Positions 29,141 to 36,131 of a stretch of 36,131 nucleotides of DNA are shown here, one piece after another. The number at the start of each line of letters is the position of its first letter. Position 1 is the first letter of the stretch. The stretch covers positions 1 through 36,131 of the forward strand of contig NZ_JAUSNF010000051.1 in NCBI RefSeq assembly GCF_030646255.1, in the 5' to 3' direction. The notes beneath the pieces are model-generated. The model ran no database searches, was not told the DNA's origin, and was given only the letters and a program-made list of their open reading frames with translations. A program made the translations under genes and the position numbers. This DNA is from Candidatus Burarchaeum sp. (GTDB taxonomy: Archaea; Micrarchaeota; Micrarchaeia; Burarchaeales; Burarchaeaceae).

Positions 29141-30910
29141 ATGCGCCCGACAGCCTTAATAATATTAGCGCTTGCGCTCCTTTCGGAGGCAGGCATGGCC
29201 TATGCTGAATGCCCGAGCGGAAGCGCGAGCATCATGGTGCCGGCAGTGGCGGGCGAAGAGGGGAAAATTCTTATGCTGTCTGTAGAATCAATGCCGGGCC
29301 ATGGCGAAGTATTCATGTCAACCGCGCCATATGTCGGCCTGCAGACGCAGAATTCCGAAAGGATTGCGGTCTCGGTCGCAGCATGGATACTGGAACAGAA
29401 TGCGAGTGAGTGCGACTTCCTTTTCAGGATTGGCGGGGACGTGGACGAAACTGAGGCAGTGGATGGCCCGAGCGCGGGCGCGGCTATGACGCTCGTGGTG
29501 CTTTCTGCGCTCAGCAACACATCCATATCGAATACTGTGAGCATGACAGGAACTATAGAACTTGATGGCTCCATAGGGCCTGTGGGGGGCGTGAGCGCGA
29601 AGGCAAGGGCCGCCGCGAAGGAAGGCGCGAATATTTTCCTCACGCCGAAGCTGGAAATGTATGAGCGGCTTTTGCTCAGCGGTGTGCACAAGAACTACGA
29701 CATAAGGGTCATTGAAGTCCAGGACATTTTCGAGGCTGCGGCAATAGTGCTTGGGGGGGAGGTTCCGCTGGAAAAGAATAGGACATATAGGGGCACCGAG
29801 CTCCCAGAGGACCTGGACATATATGCGATTTTGATTACGCCACAGGTTGCGCGGTTCGCAAAAATAGCGAATGATACGTTGGATGATACTGTTGCAGAAG
29901 TGGCGCAGGCCAAGCTCAGGGGGAATGGGGAGTTTGATGCCTATTTCGAAGGCGAGATGAACGCCACGCGCACATTGCTGGACAAAAAATACCACTATAC
30001 TGGAGCCAATATTGCATTCCTGGCTGGCGTTGATGCGCGCATCGTGGGCAGGCCGATAACAGAAGCTGAACTGAAGGCAAGCATCAGTGACGTTGAGGCG
30101 TGCCTTGCTGGGCTGAGGAAGCCGGCGCTATACCAAGACAATGCCGAGGAGGTTTTCGGTGGAGAAGTCAGGATGACCTGGGCGCGACAGAAGCTTGATG
30201 ACGTCCTCAATATGAGTGGCGAGGGCGAAGATATGATGGTTTACAAGCTCAGGGAGCTCGACTATGCGAAAGGCTGGTGCACGCTCGCAGGAAGGCTATA
30301 TGACTATGGGGGCGCCGGAGAGAAGTTGAACGAGCAAAGCTTGCGGTTGCTTGCAAAAGAGAAGCTGGAAGCGGCGAGGCAAGTGGTTTTGAGTGAGGAC
30401 AGCGATGTCGGATGGCATCTGATGGCTGCGGAAGAGGCATATGACGCAGGAAACTACGGCGCAGCAGTTTATGATTCGGCATATTCAATTGGAATGACTA
30501 TGGCTTCGGAAGAGCTCATTAACCAGACGCCAGAAAGCCTGAAAAAACGCGTTGGGGGGTTTGTGGCAAAAGAGGTTGGCGGCCTTTGGCCGAACCTCTA
30601 CAAAATGCAAGTGCAATACTATTCCAAGGAAGGCAGCACGGATTTGGCGACTGCGTTCAGGATGGCGCAGTTCGTTAAAGAACTTGAGAAGAACAATGAT
30701 GAGGCCATGAAGATTTTGATTGCTGCGAAAGTAGGTGAGATGCCCGAGCCGCAGGCGACTATGCCGGTGGTGCCGGTGCAGGAAAATGGGCAGCTCGAAG
30801 TCAGTGCGAGTGCGCGGGATGCGTTTGCGCTGCTCGCGATTCTGGGGCTTCTTCTGGTAATCGCCTATGAAGTGGGTGAGATAAGAGGGGAAAAACATGC
30901 ATCCATCTAA
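29141..30910 (+). CDS. secreted/membrane-bound Lon-type (S16) serine protease
   Basis: This 589-aa protein has an N-terminal signal helix (about 4-22), a Lon proteolytic domain, a long helical region rich in Ala/Glu and a C-terminal membrane helix (about 562-580). The catalytic dyad is Ser111 in D-G-P-S-A-G-A and Lys154 in G-G-V-S-A-K. The 43-residue spacing equals that of Lon. There is no AAA+ domain, so unfolding would not be ATP-driven. It resembles predicted archaeal S16-family proteases. The helical region (about 300-500) may be a substrate-binding or scaffold part. ATG at 29141 fits the promoter. A GTG three codons upstream is possible. Confidence 0.88.
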   Translation: MRPTALIILALALLSEAGMAYAECPSGSASIMVPAVAGEEGKILMLSVESMPGHGEVFMSTAPYVGLQTQNSERIAVSVAAWILEQNASECDFLFRIGGDVDETEAVDGPSAGAAMTLVVLSALSNTSISNTVSMTGTIELDGSIGPVGGVSAKARAAAKEGANIFLTPKLEMYERLLLSGVHKNYDIRVIEVQDIFEAAAIVLGGEVPLEKNRTYRGTELPEDLDIYAILITPQVARFAKIANDTLDDTVAEVAQAKLRGNGEFDAYFEGEMNATRTLLDKKYHYTGANIAFLAGVDARIVGRPITEAELKASISDVEACLAGLRKPALYQDNAEEVFGGEVRMTWARQKLDDVLNMSGEGEDMMVYKLRELDYAKGWCTLAGRLYDYGGAGEKLNEQSLRLLAKEKLEAARQVVLSEDSDVGWHLMAAEEAYDAGNYGAAVYDSAYSIGMTMASEELINQTPESLKKRVGGFVAKEVGGLWPNLYKMQVQYYSKEGSTDLATAFRMAQFVKELEKNNDEAMKILIAAKVGEMPEPQATMPVVPVQENGQLEVSASARDAFALLAILGLLLVIAYEVGEIRGEKHASI

Positions 30911-32129
30911 GAGGATAGCCGGGAGCGAAGGGGATGTGCTCGCTGGCAAAAAGGTTGTGCTGGGCGTCTGCGGCAGCGTTGCCGCAGTAAAGGCGCCCGG
31001 GATTGCGCGCACGCTCATGCGCAGGGGCGCTGAAGTTGTTTGCGTGATGAGCCCGGGCTCCGAGCATTTCATCGGCGCAGGCCTGATGCACTGGGCCACA
31101 GGCAATGACGTGATAATGGGAATTACAGGAAAGACAGAGCACGTTGAGCTTTTTGGGTCGAAAAAGGGGGAGGACTGCGAAGGTTGCGCGGATTTGCTGC
31201 TTATTGCGCCGGCCACGTTTGGAACTGTTGGCAGGATTGCGAATGGAATGGAACATGGCGCAGTAGACCTGATGGCTGCGTGCACGCTTGGGGCGGGCAT
31301 TCCGGTCATGATTGCGCCGGCAATGCACGAGTCGCTTTACAAAAATCAAATGTTCTCGGAAAATGTGCGGAAGCTGGAGGCGTGCGGGGTTAAGTTTGTG
31401 CCTCCGCGGCTCGAAGGGGGGAAGGCAAAGATTGCGATGCCAGACGAGATTGCGGCGTTTGTTGGGCGGGAGATTGGGAAGGGCGCGGGCGCGCTGAAAG
31501 GAAAGCGGATTGTGGTGACCGCGGGCGCAACGCGCGAGTTTATCGATGGCGTGCGTTTCATATCGAACCCGAGCACAGGCAGGATGGGCGTTGAGGTTGC
31601 AAAGAAGGCATGGCAGATGGGCGCAGAAGTTACTCTGGTGGCGGGGCATTTGGATGTTGAAGTTCCGCGCTACGTGAAGAAGCTGGATGCGGGCACGGTT
31701 GAAGAGATGGCGGATGCTGTGAAGTCGTGCAAGGCAGAGGCATATGTGCTTGCGGGCGCACCCGGCGATTTTGAGGTTGGTGGCGGGGTGCGGAAGGGAA
31801 AGATGGATTCCAAGAAGGCAGCGGAGCTGAAGCTCAAGCCGACGCCAAAGATTGCAGACTCTGTGAAAAAATGGCACCCGGGCGCGAAGCTGGTCGTGTT
31901 CAAGGCGGAGAGCGAGGCGGCGGGGCTGGAGGAGAAGGCAAGGAAGAGAATGAAAGAATGCGGCGCTGATTTGGCAGTTGCAAATGTGGTGGGCGGGGGA
32001 AGGGGTTTTGGTGAAGTGAAGTCTGAAGTCTTGTTGATAGGTCGGCAGGGTTCGAAGAAAGTTATTGGAACAAAGGCGGAAATTGCCGGTGCGCTGCTTG
32101 CTGAACTGGCAGCTTATTTGGGCAGATAG
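30897..32129 (+). CDS. coaBC: bifunctional phosphopantothenoylcysteine decarboxylase/synthetase
   Basis: CoaBC makes phosphopantothenoylcysteine and decarboxylates it on the route to coenzyme A. It has 410 aa. The N-terminal flavoprotein (CoaC) half has V-C-G-S-V-A-A-V-K, L-L-I-A-P-A-T-F-G-T and I-A-P-A-M-H. The CoaB half begins near residue 200 with V-V-T-A-G-A-T-R-E-F-I-D-G-V-R-F-I-S-N-P-S-T-G-R-M-G. The bacterial CoaC Cys motif (L-A-C-G) is absent: here the segment reads G-K-A-K-I-A, as in other archaeal homologues as far as I recall. The start has GAGGGG upstream and overlaps the protease end by 14 nt. Confidence 0.94.
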   Translation: MHPSKRIAGSEGDVLAGKKVVLGVCGSVAAVKAPGIARTLMRRGAEVVCVMSPGSEHFIGAGLMHWATGNDVIMGITGKTEHVELFGSKKGEDCEGCADLLLIAPATFGTVGRIANGMEHGAVDLMAACTLGAGIPVMIAPAMHESLYKNQMFSENVRKLEACGVKFVPPRLEGGKAKIAMPDEIAAFVGREIGKGAGALKGKRIVVTAGATREFIDGVRFISNPSTGRMGVEVAKKAWQMGAEVTLVAGHLDVEVPRYVKKLDAGTVEEMADAVKSCKAEAYVLAGAPGDFEVGGGVRKGKMDSKKAAELKLKPTPKIADSVKKWHPGAKLVVFKAESEAAGLEEKARKRMKECGADLAVANVVGGGRGFGEVKSEVLLIGRQGSKKVIGTKAEIAGALLAELAAYLGR

Positions 32130-32956
32130 GATGCAAAAATCCGCTGCATCCTGAGCGCATCCTGTTCGAGCAGGGGCGTCTCGCAGATTATCGTGCCAGA
32201 ATAGTCCTGCTCGGCACATAACTTGAGAAATGGCTTGACAGGAGGCTCATTGGTGGTGCCCAGCTCAAGGTGGCGGCGCTCGCCCTTGTCAGTGTATTCT
32301 ACTTCAGAGAAGTGTGCGTGGAAGCTGGTGACTGCATTCTTTCCGAGCGAAGACTCGAGCTTGCTGAAGATTGCCGCATAGTCTGCTTCTGCATTTGCCG
32401 CGGTTATCGCGCCATTGCCGCGCGCATGATAGTGGGCGAAGTCGATGACTGGTTTGGTTTGCGGGAGGTTGGCCGCGAGCGCGATGATTTCGTCGAGGCT
32501 TCCGAACTGGCTGCCCTTGCCCATGAGCTCGGGCCCAAGCAGTACGTCGTTTATGCCTAGAGCGTGCATCTGCTCGAGCGCAAGTGTGAGGGTCTGCCTG
32601 GTGAGGGCGGCGCATTCTGAGGATGGGCGGTCCAGATAATAGCCAGGATGGAAAACTATTATGCGGGCGCCGAGCGCATGCGCGACTTTCGCAGTGTCGA
32701 TAATGTTGCGGACCGAGCGCACCAGCTTCTCATTTGTGCGCGCGCAGCAATTTATCCAGTAGGGTGCATGGCAGGAGAGCGAGATGTTGAGCCGCTTCGC
32801 CTCGGCGCCGACGGCGCGGACCTGTTCTGGCCCCATATGCACGCCGCGCACGAACTCTACTTCCATGGCGCCGAGCCCGAGCTCAGCTACTGTGCGGACG
32901 CCTTCAAGGGTTCCGCCCTGGCATGCGATGGGAATGCCTGCTGGACCGAAAAGCAT
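32114..32956 (-). CDS. endonuclease IV-like TIM-barrel protein
   Basis: This 280-aa member of the AP-endonuclease/xylose-isomerase-like barrel family begins M-L-F-G-P-A-G-I-P. Candidate metal ligands are in S-C-H-A-P-Y, F-H-P-G-Y-Y, L-G-P-E, V-I-D-F-A-H, F-H-A-H-F-S and C-E-T-P, following the order of endonuclease IV. Archaeal homologues have this length, so a role in abasic-site repair is likely. A sugar-phosphate isomerase remains possible. ATG at 32956 is preferred over the GTG at 32971 because it lies 27 nt from a TATA box and gives the family N-terminus. The 3' end overlaps coaBC by 16 nt, convergent. Confidence 0.85.
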   Translation of the reverse strand: MLFGPAGIPIACQGGTLEGVRTVAELGLGAMEVEFVRGVHMGPEQVRAVGAEAKRLNISLSCHAPYWINCCARTNEKLVRSVRNIIDTAKVAHALGARIIVFHPGYYLDRPSSECAALTRQTLTLALEQMHALGINDVLLGPELMGKGSQFGSLDEIIALAANLPQTKPVIDFAHYHARGNGAITAANAEADYAAIFSKLESSLGKNAVTSFHAHFSEVEYTDKGERRHLELGTTNEPPVKPFLKLCAEQDYSGTIICETPLLEQDALRMQRIFASYLPK

Positions 32957-32980
32957 GAACAGGAATTGCACGGATAAAGG

Positions 32981-32985
32981 TTATA
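32981..32985. promoter_or_regulatory. shared TATA-like box of a divergent gene pair
   Basis: TTATA (within AAGGTTATAGACG) centred at 32983 is 27 nt from the minus-strand ATG (32956) and 28 nt from the plus-strand ATG (33011). Confidence 0.55.
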
Positions 32986-33010
32986 GACGTTTACTGCCCA
33001 AAATCCATGC

Positions 33011-33712
33011 ATGCGGGCTTTTGTGAGCGCGCTGCTAGTAGCCGCACTGCTTCTTCCATTGCTAGCCTTCATCTCATCGCAGGCAGAGCTGAAGGCAGAT
33101 GAGGGTGCGATGCTGTCCCGCGCATTTGCAGCCGGGGCCAGCAGGAATGCTGGCGAGACGGGTTTGCTTGCAGTGAAGGAGATCATTAGACAAACCACTA
33201 CTGAACGGATGCCGCGCGATGCGAGGAGCGTGAAGGAGAGTGAAGTGGAGGCGGCGAGAAGGCTGGCACTTTTTGAGGAATTTTCTGAGGCAGAATTTGG
33301 TGCTGAACGCTGGCAGGTCGACATGTGGTGCGGCAGGATTTCGTCTTCAGAGGCGCGCGAGCTTGCACGCGAGATGACGCACCAAGGGAAGGCACTGAAG
33401 TGTGTGCAGTGCTGGGATGCGGGAAAGAAAGTGGTTCTGGTGGGCAGAGGAAAAACAGTGGAGGTGAATGCATGCGCATTCGCAATACTCGTCGAGCCGG
33501 CGCTTGTGGGAAGCGGAAGGGCAGGTGTGGGCAACTCGGCTCTAAGCTTGCTGTATGATGAAGATGGAGGGGCGCTTGTGCCTGCTGATGCAGAAGTTGC
33601 AGAAGCGATTGCGGCGGGCGGATGGGCTATTGGGGTATCTGTGTATGACAAGAATACTGGGGCAGCCTCGGTGCGCTACGTTGCGCCGGGCGAGATGGAA
33701 AAATATGGATGA
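33011..33712 (+). CDS. membrane-anchored protein at head of pilin-like operon
   Basis: This 233-aa protein begins with a single hydrophobic helix (residues 4-23) right at the N-terminus, followed by a helical segment and a predicted beta-rich extracytoplasmic domain with four Cys (W-C-G, K-C-V-Q-C-W, N-A-C). No class III signal motif is visible, but the layout, a short basic start plus one helix, resembles (pseudo)pilins. I do not recognise the domain. ATG at 33011 is chosen. The ATG at 33007 is in a different frame. The three following genes are spaced by about 4-75 nt and look co-transcribed. Confidence 0.75.
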   Translation: MRAFVSALLVAALLLPLLAFISSQAELKADEGAMLSRAFAAGASRNAGETGLLAVKEIIRQTTTERMPRDARSVKESEVEAARRLALFEEFSEAEFGAERWQVDMWCGRISSSEARELAREMTHQGKALKCVQCWDAGKKVVLVGRGKTVEVNACAFAILVEPALVGSGRAGVGNSALSLLYDEDGGALVPADAEVAEAIAAGGWAIGVSVYDKNTGAASVRYVAPGEMEKYG

Positions 33713-33722
33713 GGATAATTAG

Positions 33723-34007
33723 ATGGAGCAGACTATGGCACTACGAGGACATCTAAGTAAGATGGCGAGAAGAACGCGGCACTTGCGGGGGCAGCTGAGC
33801 ATAGAGGCACTTGTTGCGATTGCCGCATTCCTTGCACTGCTGGCCGCGTTGATTGGGGCTGCCGCGGTTGCGGGCGATGCAACAGAAGATGCACAGGCAG
33901 CGATGACGGATGAAAGACTGAAGGCAGCTGCGGTGCTTGAGAATGAGGTTGTGGCAGGCGAAGGCATTGAGTTTGGAGATGAATATGCAAAAGAACTGAA
34001 AGGGTGA
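33723..34007 (+). CDS. archaeal type IV pilin-like protein with class III signal peptide
   Basis: This 94-aa protein has a basic 23-residue leader that ends L-R-G, then mature Q-L-S-I-E-A-L-V-A-I-A-A. The R-G|Q cleavage context, with Glu at mature position 5 and a following helix of about 20 residues rich in Ala/Leu, is that of archaeal prepilins processed by PibD/FlaK-type peptidases. The mature part is short and helical, so it may be a minor pilin or pseudopilin. GAGGAT precedes the ATG at 33723, 10 nt after the upstream stop. Confidence 0.85.
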   Translation: MEQTMALRGHLSKMARRTRHLRGQLSIEALVAIAAFLALLAALIGAAAVAGDATEDAQAAMTDERLKAAAVLENEVVAGEGIEFGDEYAKELKG

Positions 34008-34011
34008 ACGT

Positions 34012-34392
34012 ATGCGTGGGGCGATAATGACGACAGATGCACTGATTGCTTCGCTAGTCATTATACTAATCATTGTTGCATGGGCGCAGGCGCATTCGCT
34101 CGTGGTGGGCGGGGCGGCCAATGAGGCAAGACTCGAGGCAAAAAAAATGAGGCTGGTCGCATATGCAGATGCCATTGTAAGGGATGCAAGGGAAGGAAAC
34201 CCGGCTCCCACATCAGCTGCTTTTAGGATGCGGGATGTGCAAGTGAGGTTGTGGAGTCTTGACGAAAATAAACCGGCAGGCACGGACATGCAGACGGAGA
34301 CGGGAAATGGAGAGGTGCCTGATGAACGCATTTGCATTAGACGGCTGATTCCGGCTGAGAGCGGGGCGAAGATTCTAGAGGTTTGTGCATGA
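34012..34392 (+). CDS. pilin/pseudopilin-like membrane protein
   Basis: This 126-aa protein starts M-R-G-A-I-M-T-T-D-A-L with one hydrophobic helix (about 10-27). The start R-G-A-I-x-T-x-D-A matches the following gene's R-G-A-I-L-T-L-E-A, so the two are related. G|A cleavage by a prepilin peptidase is plausible: the acidic residue is at mature position 6 rather than 5. The remainder is a small domain that ends with two Cys (I-C-I-R-R, V-C-A). GGGTGA lies just upstream of the ATG at 34012. Confidence 0.75.
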   Translation: MRGAIMTTDALIASLVIILIIVAWAQAHSLVVGGAANEARLEAKKMRLVAYADAIVRDAREGNPAPTSAAFRMRDVQVRLWSLDENKPAGTDMQTETGNGEVPDERICIRRLIPAESGAKILEVCA

Positions 34393-34465
34393 AGGAAAAG
34401 ATTGTTGCGGGGCAGGGTGGCGCATTCGGAGTTGCAGGGCGAGCGAAGAGGCCGGAGGTTTGCGC

Positions 34466-34870
34466 ATGAGGCTTGCACGGCTGCGGCATGCGAAAATGCG
34501 CGGCGCCATACTCACGCTCGAGGCGATGGCAGCCATGCTCGTACTGCTTGCCGCAATCATGCTGATGCTTGCGCATCCTTCCGCCAGCAGAAGCAGGGCA
34601 TCGCAGCTGGCGATGCAGATGCAGGCAGAGGATATTGTGGAATTTGTTGCCGGAGCAGGAGGTGCGGAAAAGGTTGGTGAGGCGAAGCTGATGGCGATTG
34701 CAGACGCACTGGATGCGTGCATACGGGTTTCGAAGAAGGGTGAGGAGACCTTCAGGTCGGCGTGTTTTGGTGAGGGCGGCTCTGGCGCAAAGGAGCGCGC
34801 AGCTGCAGGATATTTTGAAATCGACGGCACCGCATATTCTTTGGCTTTGCTCGAGCTCGAGAAAAGATGA
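34466..34870 (+). CDS. pilin/pseudopilin-like membrane protein
   Basis: This 134-aa protein starts at the ATG at 34466 behind GGAGGT. A second ATG at 34496 would begin directly at M-R-G. Its R-G-A-I-L-T-L-E-A-M-A-A-M-L-V-L-L helix parallels the preceding gene and the class III signal pattern. The soluble part is helical and then has two Cys (A-C-I-R ... S-A-C-F-G), a possible disulfide. A longer GTG-initiated frame from 34385 overlaps the previous gene and looks untranslated. It is the last of the four small membrane-protein genes. Confidence 0.75.
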   Translation: MRLARLRHAKMRGAILTLEAMAAMLVLLAAIMLMLAHPSASRSRASQLAMQMQAEDIVEFVAGAGGAEKVGEAKLMAIADALDACIRVSKKGEETFRSACFGEGGSGAKERAAAGYFEIDGTAYSLALLELEKR

Positions 34871-34876
34871 TTAACA

Positions 34877-34884
34877 TTTAAATA
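34877..34884 (+). promoter_or_regulatory. TATA box of the KaiC-like/GTPase gene
   Basis: TTTAAATA is centred at about 34880.5, 26-27 nt before the ATG at 34907. The fusion gene therefore has its own leaderless promoter, separate from the pilin-like operon. Confidence 0.65.
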
Positions 34885-34906
34885 CCAGGAAAACGAAGCA
34901 GGTGCG

Positions 34907-36082
34907 ATGGCAGTGGTTCCGACTGGAATTGGCAAACTGGATGAGCTTGTCGGCGGCGGGCTTGAGAAAGGCTCGAGCGCGCTAATCCACATGACGCCGG
35001 GCCTTGAAGGCGCCACGTTTGCCCAGCAGATCCTGCTTGAGGGACTGAAGAACGGGCTTGGCGGAATCTACGTAGTCAACAACAAGGCGCCGGCGAGCGT
35101 GCTGGACGCCACTTTGCAGCTGAACTGGAATGCGAAGCTTTTCGGAAAGGTCAAGTTCGTAGACTGCTTTTCATCGACTTTGGGCCAAGCATCAGACGAG
35201 AAGTATGTGACCAAAACGCCATGGGACCTGAAGGAACTGGACATGGTGATTGCAAAGGCAGTGAAGGAGAACAGGGAGGCCGTGCTCGTGTTCGACTCGC
35301 TTTCGACGCTGGTCGAGCGCAAGGGCGAAAAGGAAGTCATGGCGGCAATCAAAGGATGGAAGGACTCTGCAAAGAAGATGAATGTGACTGCACTTTACCT
35401 GTTTACAGACTGGAGCGAGAAGAGGGACGTTTTCAACCGCATCGCGGGCGCATTCGACTATGGAATAATGCTGAAGGCGGTTGAGGAGAAGATGCTCCTG
35501 CGGAATTATTTCTCAGTGGAGAAGGCGCCCACAAAGGTGCAGAAGGTTGCGGTGCCGTTCAAGATAGGGCCTGACGGGGTTGCAATCTACGTGCCGAAGA
35601 TTCTTGTCACCGGGCCGTTCCACGCAGGCAAGTCAAGCTTCATACATGCAATCAGCACGAGGGCGGTTTCCGTTGACCGCATGGGCACTACGATTGCACT
35701 CGACCACGGATATGTCGACAGGGGTGGAATGAGCATAGACCTGTTCGGAACGCCGGGGCAGGAAAGATTTACGTTCATGATCGACATCCTGAACAGGGAT
35801 GTGTTTGGCATCATACTTGTGGTCGACAGCATGAACCCGGAGATTGAGAGGGCGGTCGAGATGCTGAAGTATGTGGAAAGATATGGAATTCCGCTTGTGG
35901 TCGCGGCCAATAAGCAAGATGTGAAGGGCGCGATGAAGCCGCAGGACATGAAGAACGAGCTTGTAAAGAGAGGGATCGTAAAGGACATTAGCGTCGTGGG
36001 CACATCAGCAGCTACAAAAGAAGGCTGTATTGAACTAGTGAATGTGCTCATGGATGCAATAATAGGTGTGAAGCATGCCTGA
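34907..36082 (+). CDS. degenerate KaiC-like domain fused to a Ras/MglA-like GTPase
   Basis: This 391-aa protein has two parts. Residues 1-225 are KaiC-like: G-I-G-K-L-D-E-L-V-G-G-G-L-E-K-G entry motif and Walker-B-like L-V-F-D130-S. The Walker A region is degraded to M-T-P-G-L-E-G-A-T-F, without the P-loop Lys, so it probably does not hydrolyse ATP. Residues 230-391 are a small GTPase with G1 GPFHAGKS (236-243), switch Thr near 261-262, G3 D-L-F-G-T-P-G-Q-E-R-F (278-288), G4 N-K-Q-D (335-338) and G5 T-S-A (367-369). The G3 form resembles MglA/COG2229-type GTPases. Such GTPases often pair with roadblock proteins, as the next gene suggests. Confidence 0.88.
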   Translation: MAVVPTGIGKLDELVGGGLEKGSSALIHMTPGLEGATFAQQILLEGLKNGLGGIYVVNNKAPASVLDATLQLNWNAKLFGKVKFVDCFSSTLGQASDEKYVTKTPWDLKELDMVIAKAVKENREAVLVFDSLSTLVERKGEKEVMAAIKGWKDSAKKMNVTALYLFTDWSEKRDVFNRIAGAFDYGIMLKAVEEKMLLRNYFSVEKAPTKVQKVAVPFKIGPDGVAIYVPKILVTGPFHAGKSSFIHAISTRAVSVDRMGTTIALDHGYVDRGGMSIDLFGTPGQERFTFMIDILNRDVFGIILVVDSMNPEIERAVEMLKYVERYGIPLVVAANKQDVKGAMKPQDMKNELVKRGIVKDISVVGTSAATKEGCIELVNVLMDAIIGVKHA

Positions 36083-36131
36083 AGAAACCAAGACAAGGCT
36101 GGAAGACCTGCTGGGCGAGCTGAACCAGACA
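36075..36131 (+). CDS. start of a probable roadblock/LC7 protein (cut by window end)
   Basis: An ATG at 36075 overlaps the GTPase stop by 8 nt and opens a frame that runs off the window: M-P-E-E-T-K-T-R-L-E-D-L-L-G-E-L-N-Q-T. The amphipathic start with L-E-D-L-L-x-E-L resembles the first helix of roadblock/LC7 (MglB-like) proteins, and the position after an MglA-like GTPase fits. With only 19 codons visible, the family call is inference. Confidence 0.45.
   Translation, partial: MPEETKTRLEDLLGELNQT

Noticed and set aside
34385-34465. GTG-initiated extension of the last pilin-like gene
   Set aside because: It overlaps the preceding gene's end, encodes a Cys/Gly-rich stretch unlike a pilin leader, and a GGAGGT site precedes the ATG at 34466.
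1-36131. CRISPR array, insertion sequence or integrase
   Set aside because: No regularly spaced repeats, transposase motifs or terminal inverted repeats were seen. The direct repeats found are isolated pairs.

Overview
The window is archaeal chromosome of moderately high GC. Archaea-specific genes include Rpb6 (RpoK), SRP54, the archaeal DnaG-type protein, Hjc resolvase, an AglB/STT3 oligosaccharyltransferase, a geranylgeranyl reductase, archaeal riboflavin synthase, an aCPSF-like beta-CASP nuclease, KaiC-family ATPases, type IV pilin-like genes, an intron-bearing tRNA and an RNase P RNA. Many genes have a TATA-like box whose centre lies 26-27 nt upstream of the start codon, which implies leaderless mRNAs. 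The compact layout, small accessory proteins and multi-intron tRNA recall uncultivated DPANN-type lineages (Micrarchaeota/Diapherotrites-like). That placement is inference.

Layout. 1-7.0 kb is an envelope and glycosylation block: the end of a GT-C type membrane protein, an NAD-dependent sugar epimerase, a large STT3/AglB on the minus strand, and divergently a geranylgeranyl reductase and a cis-prenyltransferase. 7.0-9.0 kb holds a DUF192 protein and a VirB11/GspE-like secretion ATPase. 9.0-9.6 kb holds RNA genes: an elongator tRNA-Met(CAU) interrupted by two introns, facing a reverse-strand RNase P RNA gene. 9.66-11.1 kb has an ankyrin-like protein, then a two-gene minus operon (FMN reductase-like flavoprotein and a Cys-rich DUF2769-like protein). 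11.2-15.8 kb is one tight minus-strand operon, ribB-ribC-ribH-ribA-ribD-srp54, in which bacterial-type RibD and GTP cyclohydrolase II are combined with an archaeal-type riboflavin synthase. 15.9-18.4 kb has an unrecognised helical protein, an Hjc resolvase and what looks like a decayed gene. 18.4-21.0 kb carries a CBS/zinc-ribbon protein, a small Toprim protein and DnaG.

21.0-25.4 kb: a small two-TM protein, NAD synthetase, a LacD-like aldolase and the beta-CASP nuclease on the minus strand, and divergently a transglutaminase-fold protein. 25.5-30.9 kb: RpoK, two membrane-anchored proteins of unknown function (one strikingly AT-rich), a small HExxH metallopeptidase, a DsbA-like lipoprotein, a KaiC ATPase, and divergently a secreted Lon-type protease. 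30.9-33.0 kb: CoaBC and an endonuclease IV-like protein. 33.0-36.1 kb: four short proteins with N-terminal hydrophobic helices, three of them with class III (pilin) signal features. They are followed by a KaiC-like/Ras-like GTPase fusion and the first codons of a probable roadblock/LC7 protein.

The most notable signals are: divergent gene pairs that share one near-symmetric TATA box placed about 26 nt from both start codons; the two-intron tRNA-Met next to rnpB; the degenerate KaiC-GTPase fusion attached to a pilin-like operon; the hybrid riboflavin operon that ends in srp54; and short tandem duplications that copy the ends of genes, including the stop codon, into the following spacer.
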